Source of the DNA: Clostridiales bacterium
GTDB taxonomy: Bacteria; Bacillota; Clostridia; Peptostreptococcales; Anaerovoracaceae
Direction: 5' to 3'
NCBI GenBank assembly: GCA_012799165.1
Contig: JAAZLU010000177.1
Coordinates: forward strand, 1 to 7,668
Length of the DNA: 7,668 nucleotides
Shown: positions 1 to 4,896 of the stretch, piece by piece
How positions within the stretch are numbered: position 1 is the first letter of the stretch
Layout of the letters: every line of letters begins with the position of its first letter
Made by a program: the position numbers and the translations under genes
Notes under the pieces: model-generated
The model's database searches: none
Told to the model about the DNA's origin: nothing
What the model saw: the letters and a program-made list of their open reading frames with translations, nothing else

Positions 1-12
1 AGTTATTTTTAA

Positions 13-147
13 TCCTTTCCAGCCGACATCGTGTTAGGTCAGTTGCAGAAAAAAGACTTTTGGGCACACTTTTGTGAGCCCACCGTAGACTGCCACGGGT
101 TTTATGCATGGAATAACATTGAAGCGAAATCAATCAGAGTGAAATAA
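13..147 (+). pseudogene. Possible 3' remnant of an unidentified gene
   Basis: From just after a TAA at 10-12 the frame stays open for 44 codons and ends at TAA 145-147. The predicted peptide has a protein-like composition (it includes KKDFWAHFCEP and DCHGFYAWNN) and no low-complexity bias. There is no ATG. A GTG at 31 would give only 38 residues and lacks a ribosome binding site. It could be the end of an upstream gene carrying a nonsense or frameshift lesion near base 10, or chance. The family is not recognised. The minus strand is also open through part of this stretch, which weakens the case. Confidence 0.2.
61..82. other. Imperfect hairpin upstream of the GntR operon
   Basis: TGGGCACAC at 61-69 pairs with GTGAGCCCA at 74-82 around a TTTT loop, with one A-A mismatch. 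No T-tract follows on the plus strand. On the minus strand a T-rich stretch comes several bases later. It may be a leftover terminator or an incidental palindrome. Confidence 0.3.
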
Positions 148-154
148 AAATTAC

Positions 155-181
155 TTGACAACTGTTCTATGCTGTTATAGC
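155..181 (+). promoter_or_regulatory. Promoter of the GntR-ABC operon
   Basis: A consensus -35 box TTGACA lies at 155-160. The best -10 is TATAGC at 176-181, preceded by TG at 173-174 as in an extended -10. The spacer is 15 bases, shorter than the ideal 17, which would suit a regulated promoter. Transcription would begin near 188, leaving a leader of roughly 18 bases before the GTG start at 206. Confidence 0.6.
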
Positions 182-191
182 CTGTTATAGA
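162..191 (+). repeat. Three phased 10-bp repeats, likely GntR operator
   Basis: CTGTTCTATG (162-171), CTGTTATAGC (172-181) and CTGTTATAGA (182-191) follow one another with an exact 10-base period, one helical turn. They span from the end of the -35 box to just before the ribosome binding site. GntR/YtrA-type regulators usually repress their own operon by binding over the promoter, so this is the obvious operator candidate. The assignment is inferred from position. A tandem direct repeat is unusual, since GntR operators are typically inverted repeats. Confidence 0.5.
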
Positions 192-205
192 CAAGGAGGG
201 GCGAT

Positions 206-589
206 GTGAAGATTGTTTTGATAAACGGCAGCAGCACTCCGCTGTACGAACAGATAAAAAATGCGATTAAGGACGAAATTCTGCAGGGAAAACTGTCATT
301 TGATGAGCAGCTTCCTTCTGTGCGGGAATTATCCGCTGAGCTCGGCGTAAGCATTCTGACTGTAAAAAAGGCCTACGACGAACTTGCCGGAGAGGGTTTT
401 ATAATCATAAGACAGGGGCTGGGCACATTCGTCGCTCCTATAAATGAATCCCTTCATCAGGAAGAGAGGCAGAAGGAGTTGGAGAAACATTTGATAGAGG
501 CAAGCAGGATTGCAAAGCTTATAAACACAGATAAAGTGGACTTTTTAAGTTTAGCGGAATACATATATAGGAGCAGTGATGATGAATAA
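206..589 (+). CDS. GntR-family transcriptional regulator, YtrA-like
   Basis: A 127-residue DNA-binding repressor of the short YtrA-type GntR class. The N-terminal winged helix-turn-helix covers about residues 10-76. The segment PLYEQIKNAI opens it, LPSVRELSAELGVSILTVKKA is the helix-turn-helix, and GEGFIIIRQGLGTFV is the wing. Only about 50 residues follow, mostly helical and charged, so there is no large ligand-binding domain. The GTG start at 206 is favoured because AAGGAGGG lies at 193-200; the ATG at 204 is followed at once by a stop codon. Its 3' end overlaps the ABC ATPase gene, the usual arrangement in which such a regulator controls its own transporter. The inducer cannot be deduced. 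The phased repeats just upstream are its probable binding sites. Confidence 0.93.
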   Translation: MKIVLINGSSTPLYEQIKNAIKDEILQGKLSFDEQLPSVRELSAELGVSILTVKKAYDELAGEGFIIIRQGLGTFVAPINESLHQEERQKELEKHLIEASRIAKLINTDKVDFLSLAEYIYRSSDDE

Positions 590-1421
590 AATTGAAGTTG
601 TAAATTTAAATAAAGAATACCCTGCATTTCAGTTAAAGGATATTTCCTTTGGAATACCGAAGGGTTATGTTACCGGCTTTATAGGAAAAAACGGGGCCGG
701 GAAGACGACGACGATTAAGTCCATACTTTCCATGATTAATTATAAAGGAACGATACTGATCGATGGAAAAAACACTAAGGAAACGAAATACCATCAGGAA
801 GTCGGAGTTGTAATGGACGATTCTTTCCTAGCCAAGGATTGGACTGCCAAACATGTGAATAGTGCAATGAAGGTGGGCTATGACAGTTGGGATGAAAACC
901 GTTTTTTTCAATACTTGGGGGAATTTAATATAGACAAAGACCTTAAAGTAAAGGAACTTTCGAGGGGAATGAAGATTAAACTTATGCTGGCGATTGCACT
1001 TTCTCATTCCGCAAAACTGCTCATTTTAGATGAGCCGACCAGCGGTCTGGATCCCAGCATGAGGGATGAGTTTGTAGGACTTATTTCAAAATTTATGAAG
1101 GAAGAGGATAATACGGTGCTTTTTTCCACCCACATTACTCAGGATTTAGAGGTAATTGCGGATTATATCGTCTTTATAGACAGCGGAGAAATCGTACTGG
1201 CAAAAGAGAAAGACGAGTTCAAGAATTACTTTATGATTTTAAAGGGTGATGCGGAGTATCTTGAGCAAATAGACGAAGCAGCCATATTAGGTAAGAAGGT
1301 CGGCTCACACAGCTGCGAACTGCTGGTTAAAAGAGAGACTCTTCCCTCCGTGCCCGAGGGCTTTGTGGAAGATGTAGTGACAATTGACAGGATAATGGTT
1401 CTGTTCGGAAAGGCGGCGTAG
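579..1421 (+). CDS. ABC transporter ATP-binding protein (YtrB-like)
   Basis: A 280-residue cytoplasmic ATPase that would power the permease encoded next. Counting from ATG 579: Walker A GKNGAGKT at 36-43, signature LSRGM at 127-131 (a variant of LSGGQ), Walker B LLILDEP at 147-153, D-loop SGLD just after it, and the H-loop histidine in FSTHI at 185. The position of the Q-loop reads GVVMDDSF and has no glutamine. The C-terminal 80 residues are a family-specific tail. Possible starts are GTG 576, ATG 579 and ATG 582. AGGAG at 569-573 suits 579 or 582 best, so the exact start is uncertain by a codon. It overlaps the regulator's end by 11 bases, indicating translational coupling. Substrates of relatives include antimicrobial or toxic peptides; the substrate here is unknown. 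Confidence 0.93.
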   Translation: MMNKIEVVNLNKEYPAFQLKDISFGIPKGYVTGFIGKNGAGKTTTIKSILSMINYKGTILIDGKNTKETKYHQEVGVVMDDSFLAKDWTAKHVNSAMKVGYDSWDENRFFQYLGEFNIDKDLKVKELSRGMKIKLMLAIALSHSAKLLILDEPTSGLDPSMRDEFVGLISKFMKEEDNTVLFSTHITQDLEVIADYIVFIDSGEIVLAKEKDEFKNYFMILKGDAEYLEQIDEAAILGKKVGSHSCELLVKRETLPSVPEGFVEDVVTIDRIMVLFGKAA

Positions 1422-1422
1422 A

Positions 1423-2079
1423 ATGAATAATATAGGAAAAGCGATTAAATTGGATGTACTATCCGTGATGCCTTATATGACTGTTAAAAACCTTGTAGTA
1501 TTGGTAGCCCTCGGAAGTTTTTATGTTTTATTGCTTAAGACTCCGATTATGAGCGTTGTTATGACGCAAATATTTTCTTTGATGTTTGCAACTTATCCGT
1601 TTATGGTGGGGGATCAGGCCGGAATCGATCCGCTGTTTAAAATTATGGGAATAAAGTCCGATGATGTGGTAAGTGGAAGATATCTGCTGGCGTTTCTGTT
1701 AATAGTTAGTATGCTTATAGTCGGTATTGTGATGGCGGCCTTGGGTTCAATTCTATACCCTTCGGAGAATTTGACTTCTACGCTTTTAAGTTCTGCTGCG
1801 ACCATGTTTATAGTGTCAAGCCTGGTTGTTTTTATCCAGTATCCGATTTTTTTCAAGATGGGTTACCTTAAGGCAAGGACGATTGGAATGATGCCGTTCT
1901 TCCTTATAGGGATTGCAATCTTTGCTGCAGGCAGATTGTCCTTCAAGCTGCAAAATCTTGTCGCTTATGTTATGCAACACAAATACATTTTTATCTTCGC
2001 GCTGCTTGCTTTCTGGTGCCTGGCATTCTTTGTGTCGATTGTATTGGCGAAAAAATTCTATAGGCAAAGGGATTTTTAA
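1423..2079 (+). CDS. ABC-2 type transporter permease
   Basis: A 218-residue integral membrane protein with about six hydrophobic segments, near residues 23-38, 44-62, 87-111, 120-143, 152-170 and 188-209. The motif FMVGDQAGIDPLFKIMG after helix 2, followed by DDVVSGRYLLA, and YPIFFKMGYLKAR after helix 4 match the layout of the ABC2_membrane_5 (ABC-2) family, whose members pair with GntR-linked ATPases. It starts one base after the ATPase stop, with a weak GAAAGG at 1408-1413 as ribosome binding site, so it is probably translated by coupling. With only one permease and one ATPase gene, the exporter is likely a dimer of each. Its role may be export of, or resistance to, a peptide or envelope-active compound, but nothing in the sequence fixes the substrate. 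Confidence 0.88.
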   Translation: MNNIGKAIKLDVLSVMPYMTVKNLVVLVALGSFYVLLLKTPIMSVVMTQIFSLMFATYPFMVGDQAGIDPLFKIMGIKSDDVVSGRYLLAFLLIVSMLIVGIVMAALGSILYPSENLTSTLLSSAATMFIVSSLVVFIQYPIFFKMGYLKARTIGMMPFFLIGIAIFAAGRLSFKLQNLVAYVMQHKYIFIFALLAFWCLAFFVSIVLAKKFYRQRDF

Positions 2080-2102
2080 TACTTAACATGTGTTGGTGTC
2101 CA

Positions 2103-2131
2103 ACTTGATGTTGCAGTTTGCGACATCAAGT
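2103..2131. terminator. Stem-loop between convergent genes
   Basis: ACTTGATGTTGC at 2103-2114 pairs with GCGACATCAAGT at 2120-2131: a 12-pair stem with one G-U pair and an AGTTT loop. It sits between the permease stop (2079) and the antitoxin stop (2152), which converge, so a bidirectional terminator is expected here. The T-tract is poor on both strands, so termination may be weak. A 4-bp hairpin TTGG/CCAA at 2093-2103 abuts it. Confidence 0.5.
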
Positions 2132-2151
2132 CTTATAGCATCATATATATT

Positions 2152-2412
2152 CTAACGATCGTATTTCTTTCTCATCTCTGCGAGTGAAATGCGAGCGTCT
2201 GACATCTTGCCGGCCTTGATTTCATCTTCTGCGGCAAGCAATTTCTCATATATATCGAGCATCATAAGTTTTTCTCTATAAACCTTCATGCTCATGATGA
2301 CCATGTCGCCGTAGCCATTCTTTGTAATATAGATAGGCTCGTCGGATTCTTTGCACATCTGAGAAATATTAGCGGTATTTTTCAAATCGCGGATTGGAAT
2401 AATATGTGGCAT
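2152..2412 (-). CDS. Phd/YefM-type antitoxin, apparently orphan
   Basis: An 86-residue protein of the Phd/YefM antitoxin family, whose N-terminal half binds DNA and whose C-terminal part wraps the cognate toxin. The diagnostic opening is MPHIIPIRDLKNTANISQ, followed by EPIYITKNGYGDMVIMSM (residues about 27-44), then a charged helical tail ending MRKKYDR. Start 2412 is preferred from family length and from AAAGGAG at 2422-2428 nine bases upstream. An in-frame ATG at 2541 with a near-perfect ribosome binding site would add 43 residues unlike the family. No RelE/ParE-like toxin is found downstream, where only 72 bases separate its stop from the permease stop, nor upstream. It may be solitary, or may have lost its partner. 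Confidence 0.85.
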   Translation of the reverse strand: MPHIIPIRDLKNTANISQMCKESDEPIYITKNGYGDMVIMSMKVYREKLMMLDIYEKLLAAEDEIKAGKMSDARISLAEMRKKYDR

Positions 2413-2439
2413 AGTGTTCAGCTCCTTTCGTGACACTAT
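2411..2439 (-). promoter_or_regulatory. Inverted repeat over the antitoxin ribosome binding site
   Basis: ATAGTGT and ACACTAT form a perfect 7-bp inverted repeat separated by 15 bases. Together they span from the inner -10 box to the antitoxin start codon. Phd/YefM proteins repress their own operon by binding palindromes near the promoter, so this is a plausible operator. In a longer transcript from the outer promoter it would fold with the ribosome binding site in the loop and the AU of the start codon in the stem. Confidence 0.4.
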
Positions 2440-2541
2440 TATACCATAATTATTCCGCGATTGTGAATCGATTGTATCAAAGTGGGAGCAAATTGCGACC
2501 GGTTCATCGCATTGAGTTTGGGGAGCATTTCGGGATTTCAT
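2413..2541 (-). other. In-frame upstream extension of the antitoxin frame
   Basis: An ATG at 2541 is preceded on the minus strand by AAGGAGGT (2555-2548), six bases away, and by its own promoter. Its 43 codons run without a stop into the antitoxin start at 2412. Either a longer 129-residue protein (2152-2541) is made from the outer promoter, or this is a leader peptide region or a remnant of an earlier gene. The extension resembles no domain I know. Confidence 0.35.
2438..2467 (-). promoter_or_regulatory. Inner promoter of the antitoxin gene
   Basis: On the minus strand TTCACA (2467-2462) and TATAAT (2443-2438) are 18 bases apart. The -10 is preceded by TGG, making an extended -10 TGGTATAAT. 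Transcription would begin near 2431, giving a leader of about 20 bases before the start at 2412. The promoter lies within the 43-codon in-frame extension. Confidence 0.7.
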
Positions 2542-2559
2542 ATAGCTACCTCCTTGTCC

Positions 2560-2587
2560 TTGTAAAAATTTACCATATCATTATAAT
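2560..2587 (+). promoter_or_regulatory. Plus-strand promoter overlapping the outer minus-strand promoter
   Basis: On the plus strand TTGTAA (2560-2565), a 16-base spacer and TATAAT (2582-2587) form a second promoter sharing the same palindromic -10. It would start near 2594 and could transcribe the XRE regulator through a leader of about 290 bases. The alternative is a nearby TATAAT at 2638-2643, which lacks a good -35. Confidence 0.4.
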
Positions 2588-2608
2588 ATACAAATCATGT
2601 TTTTACAA
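2580..2608 (-). promoter_or_regulatory. Outer minus-strand promoter toward the antitoxin frame
   Basis: On the minus strand TTGTAA (2608-2603), a 17-base spacer and TATAAT (2585-2580) form a near-consensus promoter. The start would be near 2573, about 18 bases before the AAGGAGGT ribosome binding site and 32 before ATG 2541. Confidence 0.65.
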
Positions 2609-2612
2609 GTAT

Positions 2613-2871
2613 TTCCAATTCCATAAACAATCATACCTATAATAGAGGCAGAAGGAGAAAGCATCGGATTCATATTCTTGTAGCATGTTGTATAGCTGTG
2701 TTATATTGAATTCATAGTAATGATTTGAAGGGGATGGGTAAACTTGATTAATAATACATAAGAATACCCCCTCTTCAGCGAGACAAGCCGTGTCCCATTT
2801 TAAGAAAAATGCTTTTGCTCGCTTTGTGTCCTTTAATAAAGGCAATCCTCGCTTTAGGATGAAATCGACGG
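2613..2871. other. Non-coding stretch before the XRE regulator
   Basis: No convincing gene is seen. The minus strand is open from about 2896 to 2603 and could read from TTG at 2845 for 80 residues, but there is no ribosome binding site and the product ends in an unnatural run rich in tyrosine, cysteine and tryptophan. It may be the long leader of the XRE gene or the relic of a lost gene, for example a former toxin partner. That last idea is only a guess from position. Confidence 0.3.
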
Positions 2872-2887
2872 AAGGAGGAGACAGGAA

Positions 2888-3382
2888 GTGGATTTAGGAA
2901 AAATCGGAGTATTCATAGGCGAATTGAGGAACGAGAGGAATCTCACTCAGGAGCAGCTGGCGGAGGAGTTCGGCGTATCCCGCAGGACCGTTTCCCGCTG
3001 GGAGACGGGGAGGAATCTGCCCGATATAAGCCTGCTGGCGGAAATGTCCGACTATTTCGATGTCGACCTTCGAGAGATCTTGGATGGCGAAAGGAAGGAC
3101 AAAAAGATGAACGAGGAAATGAAGGACACGGTAAACAAGGTGGCGGAATTCAGCGACAAGTATCAGGAGATGATGAACAGGAGAGCGCACATTATATTCA
3201 TTTTAGGATTTCTTGCAGGGGTAGCGGCGATAGCAATCAAATCGCTGGGGTACATGGACAGTCCCGTCGCGGCCTTCTGCGAAGGCGCGGCATCGGGTAT
3301 ACTTCTATTCGGGATAATCATTACAAGCAAGCTGGGTAAAAAGATGCGCGAATGGAAGCGTAAAAGGTTCTATAGTAACTAA
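2888..3382 (+). CDS. XRE-family regulator with C-terminal membrane segments
   Basis: A 164-residue protein. Residues 6-65 are a classic HTH_3 (Cro/C1-type) DNA-binding domain: the helix-turn-helix lies in LTQEQLAEEFGVSRRTVSRWE (residues 19-39) followed by TGRNLPDISLLAEM. A charged linker (about 67-100, rich in Lys and Glu) leads to two hydrophobic segments, near 101-117 and 127-147, and a basic tail. This implies a membrane-anchored transcription factor with its DNA-binding domain in the cytoplasm. The GTG start is supported by AAGGAGG at 2872-2878, nine bases upstream. It appears to be a single-gene unit ended by a strong terminator. Target genes are unknown; such regulators often control themselves or a neighbour, here possibly through the symmetric promoter at 2559-2609. 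Confidence 0.88.
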   Translation: MDLGKIGVFIGELRNERNLTQEQLAEEFGVSRRTVSRWETGRNLPDISLLAEMSDYFDVDLREILDGERKDKKMNEEMKDTVNKVAEFSDKYQEMMNRRAHIIFILGFLAGVAAIAIKSLGYMDSPVAAFCEGAASGILLFGIIITSKLGKKMREWKRKRFYSN

Positions 3383-3401
3383 ATAAGAAGGCCGTTCGCT
3401 G

Positions 3402-3432
3402 AAGCGCCGAGGCGGGTGGCCTCGGCGTTTTT
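3402..3432 (+). terminator. Intrinsic terminator of the XRE gene
   Basis: CGCCGAGGC (3405-3413) pairs perfectly with GCCTCGGCG (3419-3427) around a GGGTG loop. Weaker flanking pairs extend the stem to 3402, and T5 follows at 3428-3432. It lies 20 bases after the stop codon and is a textbook rho-independent terminator. Confidence 0.9.
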
Positions 3433-3505
3433 ACTTAATTATCTTTTATTTTTCACTATCACATTATATTGTTTAGCCTTCAAGTAAAATTTTTGCCCGA
3501 AGGGA

Positions 3506-3533
3506 TTGACATTTATCTAATTTTATGTAAAAT
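3506..3533 (+). promoter_or_regulatory. Promoter, probably for tdk
   Basis: TTGACA at 3506-3511 and TAAAAT at 3528-3533 are separated by 16 bases. The start would lie near 3540. The next convincing gene on this strand is tdk at 3999, so the transcript would have a leader of about 460 bases. Confidence 0.6.
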
Positions 3534-3611
3534 ATTAGTAATTCTGGGTGTATTGCAATTAAATGTAAAAATTTTATTCCGCGCAGGCTGAAGAGCGACT
3601 CCGCTTTTTGA

Positions 3612-3646
3612 AATTAACCGAAGCGATGAATATTCTGCGGTTAATT
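3612..3646 (+). other. Hairpin in the tdk leader
   Basis: AATTAACCG (3612-3620) and CGGTTAATT (3638-3646) are perfect complements around a 17-base loop containing the palindrome GAATATTC. The left arm can instead pair with the segment at 3704-3714 (GCTTCGG then TTAA with one bulged base), so the two folds exclude each other. Confidence 0.4.
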
Positions 3647-3669
3647 AATGCAACAGGAACGGGATTAAA

Positions 3670-3837
3670 GTGCCGGAACACTACTTCTCGCTTTTTGCAG
3701 GAAGCTTCGGATTAAAGGATAGGATCGGATGTCCTCAAAGGCATGCACACGGAAAGAAACGGACTGCTCCTGCCATGGGGAGTGGGATTACAATCGCTCT
3801 TACCACACGGGGCGAGATTGCAATACCCCCGGATTAA
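3670..3837 (+). CDS. Doubtful small ORF, 55 codons
   Basis: A GTG at 3670 opens a frame of 55 residues ending at TAA 3835-3837. The C-terminal part (GSGITIALTTRGEIAIPPD) looks protein-like, but there is no good ribosome binding site and no recognised domain. It may be the end of a decayed gene, since the frame is open from a stop just upstream. Low confidence; the same bases form hairpins. Confidence 0.15.
   Translation: MPEHYFSLFAGSFGLKDRIGCPQRHAHGKKRTAPAMGSGITIALTTRGEIAIPPD
3784..3828 (+). other. Long imperfect hairpin in the tdk leader
   Basis: GGG (3784-3786), ATT (3787-3789) and CAATC (3791-3795) pair with CCC (3826-3828), AAT (3822-3824) and GATTG (3816-3820). There is one A-C mismatch and one bulged A at 3825. 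GCTC 3796-3799 can close further with GGGC 3810-3813. No T-run follows, so this is not a terminator. Confidence 0.4.
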
Positions 3838-3843
3838 ATATCG

Positions 3844-4032
3844 ATGCAGTGGGCTTTATTCGGCTTCGCTATTTTAGTTCTCTTCTCATATGCAAGACTT
3901 AAAGCATATTCGTATAAATGCTGGCAGTATTGCGTTTCTTCTGTTATCATTCTCATTGGGGGATTCCCCTTTTTTGTGCTCAATAAACGGAGGAGAAAAT
4001 GGCTCAACTTTATTATCGCTACAGCACTATGA
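3844..4032 (+). CDS. Possible small two-helix membrane protein
   Basis: A 62-residue frame starting at ATG 3844 and overlapping the tdk start by 34 bases. It has two hydrophobic stretches (about residues 3-16 and 31-46) with a basic segment, NKRRRK, after the second. No ribosome binding site precedes it and no family is recognised. The overlap with the tdk start and the terminator-like hairpin inside it argue against a real gene, while the membrane-protein-like pattern argues for one. Confidence 0.2.
   Translation: MQWALFGFAILVLFSYARLKAYSYKCWQYCVSSVIILIGGFPFFVLNKRRRKWLNFIIATAL
3958..3975 (+). terminator. Short GC hairpin plus T6, possible attenuator before tdk
   Basis: GGGGG (3958-3962), loop ATT and CCCC (3966-3969) are followed by six T at 3970-3975, thirteen bases before the tdk ribosome binding site. 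The stem is only 4-5 pairs, so termination alone would be partial. Its position makes attenuation of tdk possible. Confidence 0.35.
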
Positions 4033-4631
4033 ATGCGGGTAAATCCATAGAGGTTATAAAGGTGGCTCATAATTATGAGGAGAGGAATAAGCATGTGCTG
4101 GTGCTTGCGCCTTCGATAGACGACCGCTACGGAGTCGGAAAAATTACCAGCCGCATTGGGATTTCGAGACCTGCCGTTGCCATAGACAGCAACACGGATT
4201 TAATAGAACTCTACCTCGAGAGCGAACGCGAGAAGCATATAGACTGCATGCTCATAGACGAGTGTCAGTTTCTAAAGAAAGCGCAGGTAATTCAGCTTGC
4301 CAGGATTGTGGACGAGCATGATTGTCCCGTATTGGCCTACGGATTAAAAAACGACTTCAGCAACGAGCTATTCGAGGGTTCTCACTATCTTCTGATATAT
4401 GCAGATAAGATAGAGGAAATAAAGACAATTTGCCACTGCGGAAAGAAGGCGACCATGGTCGCGCGCATCGACAGCGAAGGTAAAATGATAAGGGAAGGTG
4501 AGCAGCTCGTAATCGGCGGCAACGATATGTATGTATCCCTCTGCAGAAAGCATTATATGGCGGGTGATTTGGGCCCGGAATTCAGAAAGAAAGAAGATGG
4601 TGTGAAAGACGAAGAGGCTTTCGAAGAATAA
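3999..4631 (+). CDS. tdk: Thymidine kinase
   Basis: Phosphorylates thymidine to dTMP with ATP in the pyrimidine salvage pathway; cytoplasmic. The 210 residues fit the TK1-type (type II) family, slightly longer than usual because of an acidic tail after residue 190. Visible landmarks: P-loop STMNAGKS at 9-16, Walker B-like LIDECQF at 85-91 with the catalytic Glu88, structural zinc ligands Cys145, Cys147, Cys182 and His185, and the substrate-binding lasso [16 protein letters not shown] at 171-186. Start ATG 3999 has GGAGGAG at 3989-3995. It appears to be a single-gene unit with a long leader from the promoter at 3506-3533, and is followed by a hairpin at 4706-4746. Confidence 0.97.
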   Translation: MAQLYYRYSTMNAGKSIEVIKVAHNYEERNKHVLVLAPSIDDRYGVGKITSRIGISRPAVAIDSNTDLIELYLESEREKHIDCMLIDECQFLKKAQVIQLARIVDEHDCPVLAYGLKNDFSNELFEGSHYLLIYADKIEEIKTICHCGKKATMVARIDSEGKMIREGEQLVIGGNDMYVSLCRKHYMAGDLGPEFRKKEDGVKDEEAFEE

Positions 4632-4705
4632 TCGGAGCTGAACGAGAGTGATCAACGATTTTATTTGAGCTTCGGAGGAATTCTGAAAATTTTACTGAAG
4701 AACTA

Positions 4706-4746
4706 ATACAACTCGCTTTTCTCTTAAACGGAAGGGCGAGTTGTAT
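4706..4746. terminator. Terminator-like hairpin after tdk
   Basis: ATACAACTCGC (4706-4716) is the exact complement of GCGAGTTGTAT (4736-4746), an 11-bp stem. TTTTCT and GGAAGG can extend it inward with several G-U pairs, leaving loop CTTAAAC. The following bases are A/T-rich but not a pure T-run. It most likely ends the tdk transcript. Confidence 0.6.
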
Positions 4747-4775
4747 ATTATGTAAAAACCGCTTATTAAGCGTTT

Positions 4776-4829
4776 GTGGTATAACACTTTCTTTGATTTA
4801 CTAATAATAGGTAGAAAATGTTGTATCAT
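4776..4829. repeat. Diverged copy of the hairpin element
   Basis: A 54-base palindrome with arms GTGGTATAACACTTTC (4776-4791) and GAAAATGTTGTATCAT (4814-4829). It matches the hairpins of the 70-bp repeats in total length, arm order and arm sequence, but has diverged. The changes at several arm positions keep pairing as G-U wobbles; one C-A mismatch remains. This suggests an older copy of the same element. Confidence 0.65.
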
Positions 4830-4836
4830 CTTTTGC

Positions 4837-4888
4837 GAACATAACACTGCTGTTGCGAGCATGACGAAGCAACGGCAGATGTATGTTC
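4837..4888. repeat. Imperfect palindrome between repeat copies
   Basis: GAACATA (4837-4843) pairs with TATGTTC (4882-4888), and CTGCTGTTGC (4847-4856) with GCAACGGCAG (4869-4878), separated by a 3-by-3 internal loop; the apical loop is 12 bases. It is unrelated in sequence to the 70-bp repeat. Confidence 0.55.
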
Positions 4889-4896
4889 CATGCAAA

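Larger units (their letters stand above)
2559..2609. repeat. 10-bp inverted repeat flanking a symmetric promoter
   Basis: CTTGTAAAAA at 2559-2568 and TTTTTACAAG at 2600-2609 are perfect inverted copies. The centre holds the palindrome ATTATAAT (2580-2587). Each arm supplies a TTGTAA -35 box for one strand. The arms could also be operator half-sites for the antitoxin or for the XRE regulator. Confidence 0.6.

Noticed and set aside
1614..2067. Minus-strand ORFs inside the permease gene
   Set aside because: Shadows of the coding strand; the permease on the plus strand has clear family motifs and membrane helices.
2430..2642. Plus-strand 70-residue ORF opposite the antitoxin
   Set aside because: No ribosome binding site, low-complexity Ile/Tyr-rich end, and it covers the minus-strand promoters and antitoxin frame.
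2603..2845. Minus-strand 80-residue ORF as a toxin partner of the antitoxin
   Set aside because: Only a TTG start without a ribosome binding site, no resemblance to RelE/ParE folds, and it lies upstream of the antitoxin's own promoter.
3534..3998. T-box leader
   Set aside because: No T-box consensus or specifier-like stem was seen, and the downstream gene is thymidine kinase, not an aminoacyl-tRNA synthetase or amino acid gene.
3834..4094. Minus-strand 86-residue ORF over the tdk start
   Set aside because: Overlaps a certain gene, has no family features and no supported start signal.
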